Below are positions 14,146 to 18,320 of a stretch of DNA of 18,320 bases, piece after piece. The DNA comes from JAWWBG01 sp033721095 (GTDB lineage Bacteria > Actinomycetota > Nitriliruptoria > Nitriliruptorales > Nitriliruptoraceae): the NCBI GenBank assembly GCA_033721095.1, contig JAWWBG010000024.1:1-18320 (forward strand), read 5' to 3'. A program made the position numbers and the translations under genes. Position 1 is the stretch's first letter; every line of letters begins with the position of its first letter. The notes beneath the pieces were generated by a model that had not been told where the DNA came from, ran no database searches, and saw only the letters and a list, made by a program, of their open reading frames with translations.

Positions 14146-15135
14146 ATGTCGGTTCCGTTGGCGGTTTCCGCCCCGTTTCCCGGCTGTTCAGCGGCCGAAT
14201 CGGTCGAGCTCGTCCAGGCATCGGTTGCCTGGGGGTACGAGGCCTGCTGGGCGGCCGAGGTCGACGGGCCCGACGCGTTCTCGATCCTCGGCGCTGTTGC
14301 CGCCACGACGGACCTGGAGCTCGGCGTCGCGGTCGTCCCCGTCCAGACGCGCTCCGCGTTCGTCCTCGGCATGACGGCGCTGTCGTTGGCCAGCCTGACT
14401 GGCGGACGGTTCACCCTGGGGGTCGGGGCATCCTCTGAGGTGTTGGTGTCCCGTTTCGGTGGGATGCCCTTCGAACGCCCGCTGTCCCACCTCCGCGAGG
14501 CCGTGGAGGTGCTCAAGCCCATCCTGGCTGGCGAGCGCGCCAGCATCGAGGGCGAGCACGTCCGCGTGGGCGGCTACCGCTACCCGGTTCCGGCCCCCGT
14601 CCCGGTGCCGTTGTGGATCGGCGCCCTCAACCCCAGGTCGCTGCGGCAGACCGGTGAGCTCGCCGACGGGCTCTGCATCAACCAGGTCGCACCCCAGCAC
14701 CTCGGACGCATGCTCGACGAGGTCCACGCCGGGGCTGCTGCCGCCGACCGGACGCTGCCGGACCCGCTACCCGTGATGGCGCGGCTGTTCTGCCTGGTCA
14801 CCGACGAGATCGACTTCGCGCGGCAGATGGTCAAGCACGTCTTCGCGCCCTACGTGGCGACGTCGGTCTACAACCGCTTCTACCGCTGGCAGGGCTACGA
14901 ACAGGAAGCCGCCGCGATCCAGGAGGCTGCCGAGGCCAAGGACAAGTCGGCGATGGCCGCCGCCTTCAGCGACCGGCTGGTGGACGACCTGTTCCTCATT
15001 GGTTCGGCCGACACGGTGACGGCACGGATCCGCGAGTACGTCGAGGCGGGCGTCACGGTCCCCGTGATTGCCCCGCTGGCGGCTGACGCAGCCGGCGCCG
15101 GTGCGACCCTGGAGGCCGTGGCCGGGGCCTGGTGA
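14146..15135 (+). CDS. LLM-class F420-type (luciferase-like) oxidoreductase
   Basis: The 329-aa protein has the luciferase-like monooxygenase TIM-barrel pattern. It shows an N-terminal strand, SxEvdGPDAFSILGAVAATT, GVAVVPVQTRS (about 61-71), LSLASLTGGRFTLGVGAS (about 79-96) and a C-terminal substrate/cofactor region with IGSADTVTARIREYVEAGV. Actinomycete relatives are generally F420-dependent, using reduced F420 to reduce or oxidise small organic substrates; flavin use cannot be excluded and the substrate is unknown. AGAGGA ends 5 nt before the ATG, giving a clear start. It is transcribed away from the M23 gene across a ~100-190-nt gap with no other gene, and converges on the SRPBCC gene (27-nt gap). 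Confidence 0.88.
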   Translation: MSVPLAVSAPFPGCSAAESVELVQASVAWGYEACWAAEVDGPDAFSILGAVAATTDLELGVAVVPVQTRSAFVLGMTALSLASLTGGRFTLGVGASSEVLVSRFGGMPFERPLSHLREAVEVLKPILAGERASIEGEHVRVGGYRYPVPAPVPVPLWIGALNPRSLRQTGELADGLCINQVAPQHLGRMLDEVHAGAAAADRTLPDPLPVMARLFCLVTDEIDFARQMVKHVFAPYVATSVYNRFYRWQGYEQEAAAIQEAAEAKDKSAMAAAFSDRLVDDLFLIGSADTVTARIREYVEAGVTVPVIAPLAADAAGAGATLEAVAGAW

Positions 15136-15140
15136 GCGTG

Positions 15141-15156
15141 CCGGCGCCTCGGCCGG
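15141..15156. terminator. Short GC hairpin between convergent LLM and SRPBCC genes
   Basis: CCGGC (15141-15145) and GCCGG (15152-15156) pair around a 6-nt loop in the 27-nt gap. There is no T-tract on either strand, so this is only a possible terminator and may act for both directions. Confidence 0.3.
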
Positions 15157-15162
15157 GTGGAC

Positions 15163-15603
15163 TCAGATCTCGAACTCGCAGTGGTGGCGCAGCTGCTCGA
15201 GCGTGGCGGCGAGGCTGCGCCGCACCATGCCTCCCGAGATCAGCTCGGTGATCCGTGAGGACACGGCGCCGCTGAGCTCGAACGCCAGCTCGATGCGGGC
15301 ACGGCAGCCGCCGTCCTCGGACTCGAGCGTGAAGCGCGCGCGGTGCTTGGTGCCTCGGCGCGACTCCCAGGCGATCGACGTGGGCTCGGTGACCTCGGTC
15401 ACGGCGACCTCGCCGCCCGCCGCGATGGCGCCCACCTTCAGCAGCACCCAGTAGCGGTCCCCGACGCTGGCGTGTGCGGACCCGATCGGCTCCCACTTCT
15501 CGACGCCGACGAACCAGTCGGGCAGCGCCGGCAGGTTGTGCACGACCTTGAAGACATCCTCGACGGGGCGCTTGATGTGGATGCTCTGGGCGACCGCGTA
15601 CAT
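15163..15603 (-). CDS. SRPBCC (START/Bet v1-like) superfamily protein
   Basis: The protein (146 aa) is a small hydrophobic-cavity fold. It opens with a strand (SIHIKRPVEDVF), then WFVGVEKWEP, a glycine-rich turn, IAWESRRGTKHRARFTLE, and a C-terminal helix beginning RRSLAATLEQLRH. This matches the polyketide-cyclase/dehydrase-like SRPBCC layout used to bind lipids, steroids or other hydrophobic ligands; no catalytic function can be assigned. The ATG is 1 nt after the acyltransferase stop (TGACATG), so the two are almost certainly co-translated. Binding of a lipid substrate or product of that enzyme is a plausible inference. Confidence 0.8.
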   Translation of the reverse strand: MYAVAQSIHIKRPVEDVFKVVHNLPALPDWFVGVEKWEPIGSAHASVGDRYWVLLKVGAIAAGGEVAVTEVTEPTSIAWESRRGTKHRARFTLESEDGGCRARIELAFELSGAVSSRITELISGGMVRRSLAATLEQLRHHCEFEI

Positions 15604-15604
15604 G

Positions 15605-16423
15605 TCAGATCGGCAGCGTGCGCTTGGTGGCCAGCTTCTTGAGGCCGACCTGCATGGTCGAGGTCACGTAGTCGTAGGCGTGGTCGTAGTCGATGTCGTC
15701 GCCGTACTTGGCGTTCAGATCGATGGGGTCGAGGACATTGGTGCGGACCTTGACGGGGAACGGGACGTGGAACAGGTCGCCCACCGTGATCCCGAACGGC
15801 GCGGCCAGCGCGATTGGCAGGACCTTGATCCGTCCGAGCTTGTCGAGCCGGAGCTTCTTGGCCAGCTGTTTGCCGTCGGTGAGCACGATCAGCGAGTCGT
15901 GCATGCCGTCGGTGACCACCGGGACGATGGGGACGCCCGACTCGTAGGCCAGCTTGAGGAACCCCTTGCGGCCGTCGAAGTTGATCTCGAACCGCTGGGA
16001 CCAGGGGCGCATGACCTCGACGTCGCCGCCGGGATAGACCAGCAGCGACGCGCCCTGGTCGAACGCCTCCCGGGCGGCCTCGGGCCCGGCCGTGAGCACG
16101 CCGAAGCGCCGGGCGAGCTTCCCGAGCCCGGGGGCACCGGTGAGCATGGCATGGGCCAGGGCGTACAGCGGCCGGTCGACCGAGAAGTAGGTGTTGAAGG
16201 CGAGCAGGAAGATGGGCACATCGAGCGGCATCGACCCGCCGTTGTGGTTGCCCACGAACAGGACCGGTCCCTCGGGGACCTTCTCCATCCCGGTGACCTC
16301 AGCCCGGAAGTAGAGGGTGGAGATCAGCCAGAGGCCCGGCAGCATCCGTCGGATGAACTCCGGATCACGCTCGGAGAAATCGGTCTTCGCGCCCGAAATG
16401 AGGGCCGACTTGTTCTCCGCCAT
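15605..16423 (-). CDS. MGAT/DGAT-like membrane-associated acyltransferase (LPLAT superfamily)
   Basis: This 272-aa protein has the lysophospholipid-acyltransferase fold of the MGAT-like branch. The catalytic block is FVGNHNGGSMPLD (56-68), with H60 and D68 seven residues apart rather than the four of classical PlsC HX4D. The second block, LLVYPGGDVEV (127-137), replaces the usual FPEG. GRKGFLKLAY (151-160) and GVPIVPVV (163-170) are typical of this branch. It probably acylates a glycerolipid or related hydrophobic acceptor at the inner membrane. A promoter candidate with TAGCGT at 16430-16435 ends 6 nt before the ATG, and no ribosome site is visible, so the transcript may be leaderless. The stop is 1 nt from the SRPBCC ATG. 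Confidence 0.85.
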   Translation of the reverse strand: MAENKSALISGAKTDFSERDPEFIRRMLPGLWLISTLYFRAEVTGMEKVPEGPVLFVGNHNGGSMPLDVPIFLLAFNTYFSVDRPLYALAHAMLTGAPGLGKLARRFGVLTAGPEAAREAFDQGASLLVYPGGDVEVMRPWSQRFEINFDGRKGFLKLAYESGVPIVPVVTDGMHDSLIVLTDGKQLAKKLRLDKLGRIKVLPIALAAPFGITVGDLFHVPFPVKVRTNVLDPIDLNAKYGDDIDYDHAYDYVTSTMQVGLKKLATKRTLPI

Positions 16424-16429
16424 GGGGCA

Positions 16430-16460
16430 ACGCTACTCGGGCTCGTCGTGGGCAGGTCAT
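16430..16460 (-). promoter_or_regulatory. Candidate leaderless promoter for the acyltransferase
   Basis: The -10 hexamer TAGCGT (16430-16435) and the -35-like ATGACC (16455-16460) are 19 nt apart. The -10 lies 6 nt from the ATG, as in leaderless actinobacterial transcripts. It sits in the 81-bp divergent gap 16424-16504, which also carries TAGTGT (16466-16471) on the plus strand as a weaker -10 candidate for the ceramidase-like gene. Confidence 0.3.
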
Positions 16461-16493
16461 CCGAATAGTGTTGGGCGTTGCTCCATCACGAAC

Positions 16494-16498
16494 GGGAG
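16494..16498 (+). promoter_or_regulatory. Ribosome binding site for the ceramidase-like gene
   Basis: GGGAG lies 6 nt before ATG 16505. It decides against a TTG start 27 nt upstream. Confidence 0.6.
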
Positions 16499-16504
16499 TC
16501 GCCG

Positions 16505-18124
16505 ATGGATCGCCCCACTCCGCGCCGTGCCCGCGCGCTCGTGCTGACCGTTGCCGTGATCGCGCTGCTGCTGCCGACGATGCCCTCGACGGCACAGAAC
16601 GACGGGAACCTGCTGGTCGGTGCGGCCAAGATCTCGATCGAGCCACGACCCGACGACTACGGCGGCGTTTGGGAGACCGAGGGCTGCGCCACGCTCGGCG
16701 ACGATGCCCTTGCCGGGGTCGAACACGTGCCGGACTTCCGGTTCAGCTGGAACGAAAACAGCAACTGCATCTACATGGGCGGCTACGGCATCGGGCCGAT
16801 GAACCCGATCACGTCCTGGGACACCGAGTACGGGCTGTGGGTCAGGACGCTGGCGATGTCGAACGGCGAACAGATCGTTGTGCTGTCCGTCATCGACGGG
16901 GCCTACTACATCGGTGACCTCAACAACATGTGCGAGACATGCGGTGCGCTCGTGCTGGCCGAAACGCTGGCCGAGGAGCACGACGGGCTGGCGCCGGAGG
17001 GCTTCCTGCTCCAGGCCACGCACAGCCACACGTCGCCAGACTTCATCGGTGCGTGGGGCGGCATCCCCAACTGGTACTTCCAGCAGGTCGAGGACGCCAT
17101 CCGTGGCTCGGTCGCCGACGCGATTGAGGGACTCCGACCGGCCGAGATCGAGTTCGGCGAGCAGCTCGCGCGCCCGTTCAACCGCGAGCGACGGAACTAC
17201 TACCGATCGGCCGAGTCCGAGACGCTGGCCTGGCTGCGGGCGAAGGACGTCGCAAGTGGCGAGACGATTGCGACGCTCGGGAACTACGCGGGCCACCCGA
17301 CCTCGATGGATGAGAGCACGGGGATGGCGCACGCGGACTGGCCGGGTGCCTTCGAGAAGCGTGTCGAGGAGCGCTTCGGTGGGGTCGGCCTCCTGTTCAA
17401 CTCCGGTATCGGCAACATGTCCTTCTCCGGCAGTCTCGAGGGCGGCGTTGGGCTGGCCGATGCCATCCCGGACCCAGGCGTGAGCCCACGCTTCGCCTCC
17501 GCGTCCATCGGCGCGGCCCGCGACCAGTGGACCCAGCCGTGGACCAACGCGGGACTCGGCGTGCTCGCGGAGGCCCAGTTCTTCGACCGGCCACTTGAGG
17601 AGGGGCTGTTCGAGAGCTTCGTCCAGAAGCACGACGAGGCCCGCCCGTGCGTTTCGGTGTCCACCATCGGCGTTGCCACCCAGGTGTCCGCCTTCCACGT
17701 CGGGCCCCTGGTCTTCACGGCAGGACCGGGTGAGCTGTTCAGCAACATCACGAACACGTTCCGAGAGAAGTCCCCCGGCGCCGTCACCTTCACGAACTCG
17801 ATCGCGAACGACGGTCTCGGCTACCTCATCCAGAGCTTTGAGTTCGATCGGGGCGCCCAGCAGGGCGTGGGCTTCGCCGGCACCGACCTGTTCGAGTACG
17901 AGGACGCGTACGGCCTCGACCCGTGCTTCGGTGACGAGGTGGTCGAACGGACCCTCGCCCTGATGGCCGGTTTCGAGGTCGACCCGGCGCCGGCTCGCCC
18001 AGCACCTGGCACCGGTGGTGTCGGCGGCGAGGGCACCAAGCCGACCCCGGTCACGGGTGGCGGCGTGGCCGTGCTCGTGCTCGCGACGGCCGCGCTGTTC
18101 GCGATGGGCCGCGCCAAGCGCTGA
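16505..18124 (+). CDS. Secreted neutral ceramidase-like amidohydrolase with C-terminal membrane anchor
   Basis: The protein (539 aa) has a basic N-terminus, a hydrophobic core and a likely cleavage after STAQ (28-31), so it is exported. The mature part resembles neutral/alkaline non-lysosomal ceramidases, zinc amidases that cleave sphingolipid amide bonds. ATHSHTSPD (171-179) supplies one zinc histidine (H173 or H175) and AGHPTS (262-267) another (H264). GPGE (407-410, E410) and ANDGLGY (434-440, Y440) fit the last two ligands. GIGNMS (301-306) aligns with the nucleophile loop, with S306 as candidate. The C-terminus has a proline/glycine-rich linker, then TPVTGGG (514-520), a 15-17-residue hydrophobic stretch and a basic tail (GRAKR), resembling a cell-wall sorting or membrane-anchor signal. 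The start ATG has GGGAG 6 nt upstream. Real substrates may not be ceramides. Confidence 0.85.
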   Translation: MDRPTPRRARALVLTVAVIALLLPTMPSTAQNDGNLLVGAAKISIEPRPDDYGGVWETEGCATLGDDALAGVEHVPDFRFSWNENSNCIYMGGYGIGPMNPITSWDTEYGLWVRTLAMSNGEQIVVLSVIDGAYYIGDLNNMCETCGALVLAETLAEEHDGLAPEGFLLQATHSHTSPDFIGAWGGIPNWYFQQVEDAIRGSVADAIEGLRPAEIEFGEQLARPFNRERRNYYRSAESETLAWLRAKDVASGETIATLGNYAGHPTSMDESTGMAHADWPGAFEKRVEERFGGVGLLFNSGIGNMSFSGSLEGGVGLADAIPDPGVSPRFASASIGAARDQWTQPWTNAGLGVLAEAQFFDRPLEEGLFESFVQKHDEARPCVSVSTIGVATQVSAFHVGPLVFTAGPGELFSNITNTFREKSPGAVTFTNSIANDGLGYLIQSFEFDRGAQQGVGFAGTDLFEYEDAYGLDPCFGDEVVERTLALMAGFEVDPAPARPAPGTGGVGGEGTKPTPVTGGGVAVLVLATAALFAMGRAKR

Positions 18125-18134
18125 CGGCCCGGCC

Positions 18135-18320
18135 TCAGGTGCGAACGAGTCCTCGGCCCGTGACGAGCGGCAGGTCCAGCGAGCTGATCAGCCCGGGCTC
18201 AGCGGCGATGACGGCCGGGACGGCGTTCACCAGCCGCATCGCGGTCGCCTTCAACCCGGCCGTGTTGTGGTCGCCGTCAGAGCCGAGCAACTGCATGTCG
18301 ACGGTGTAGTTCGGCTCGCC
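18135..18320 (-). CDS. C-terminal end of a 2,4-diaminopentanoate dehydrogenase/DapB-like NAD(P) oxidoreductase, 5'-truncated by window edge
   Basis: The last 61 codons of a minus-strand gene are visible. The peptide contains YTVDMQLLGSDGDHNTAGLKATAMRLVNAVPAV in two blocks and ends LDLPLVTGRGLVRT. This resembles the C-terminus of the 2,4-diaminopentanoate-dehydrogenase/dihydrodipicolinate-reductase-like family common in actinobacteria. The conserved DHNTAG..TAMR..NAVPAV segment and LPLxTGRG tail are the basis for the call. The N-terminal Rossmann domain and start lie outside the window. The stop is 10 nt from the convergent ceramidase-like stop, leaving no room for a long terminator. Confidence 0.7.
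   Translation of the reverse strand, partial: GEPNYTVDMQLLGSDGDHNTAGLKATAMRLVNAVPAVIAAEPGLISSLDLPLVTGRGLVRT

Noticed and set aside
16478..16504. Upstream TTG start for the ceramidase-like gene
   Set aside because: ATG 16505 has GGGAG at good spacing and begins a normal signal peptide.

Overview
The window is high-GC, gene-dense bacterial DNA with many GTG/TTG starts, 4-nt stop/start overlaps and long spurious open frames on the opposite strands. An F420-type luciferase-like oxidoreductase, an adenylate cyclase with a mycobacterial-type regulatory half, an ATP-dependent LigC/LigD-like DNA ligase and 'PVTGG'-type C-terminal anchors point to an actinomycetote, perhaps a deep lineage such as Nitriliruptoria or Acidimicrobiia. 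That taxonomic placement is inference, since there is no rRNA or other decisive marker.

Left part (1-2966, minus strand): a membrane GGDEF-EAL protein is translationally coupled (GTGA overlap) to an ATP-dependent DNA ligase that runs off the left edge. A 184-bp divergent promoter region (2967-3150) separates this pair from the plus-strand cluster at 3151-9460. That cluster is the highlight: HerA-like ATPase, SbcD/Mre11, SbcC/Rad50 and a NurA-like nuclease in one tight co-directional unit. It has the gene content of the archaeal DNA end-resection machinery (HerA-NurA-Mre11-Rad50), here in a bacterium and with a DNA ligase gene in the divergent operon. It could act as a double-strand-break processing module or as a nuclease defence system.

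Middle (9442-13958, minus strand): a likely four-gene run of secreted coiled-coil M23 peptidase, acetoacetate-decarboxylase-like protein, class III adenylate cyclase with a regulatory domain, and phospho-sugar mutase. The mutase converges on the nurA-like gene, and the two coding regions overlap tail to tail by 19 nt.

Right part (14146-18320): an F420-type LLM oxidoreductase (+), then a minus-strand pair of an MGAT/DGAT-like acyltransferase and a SRPBCC protein (1-nt gap). Next comes a secreted, C-terminally anchored neutral ceramidase-like hydrolase (+), and finally the C-terminal end of a 2,4-diaminopentanoate-dehydrogenase/dihydrodipicolinate-reductase-like protein (-) cut by the right edge. 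The acyltransferase and ceramidase-like genes are divergent across an 81-bp gap, and both probably act on lipids.

I found no tRNA, rRNA, CRISPR array or insertion sequence.
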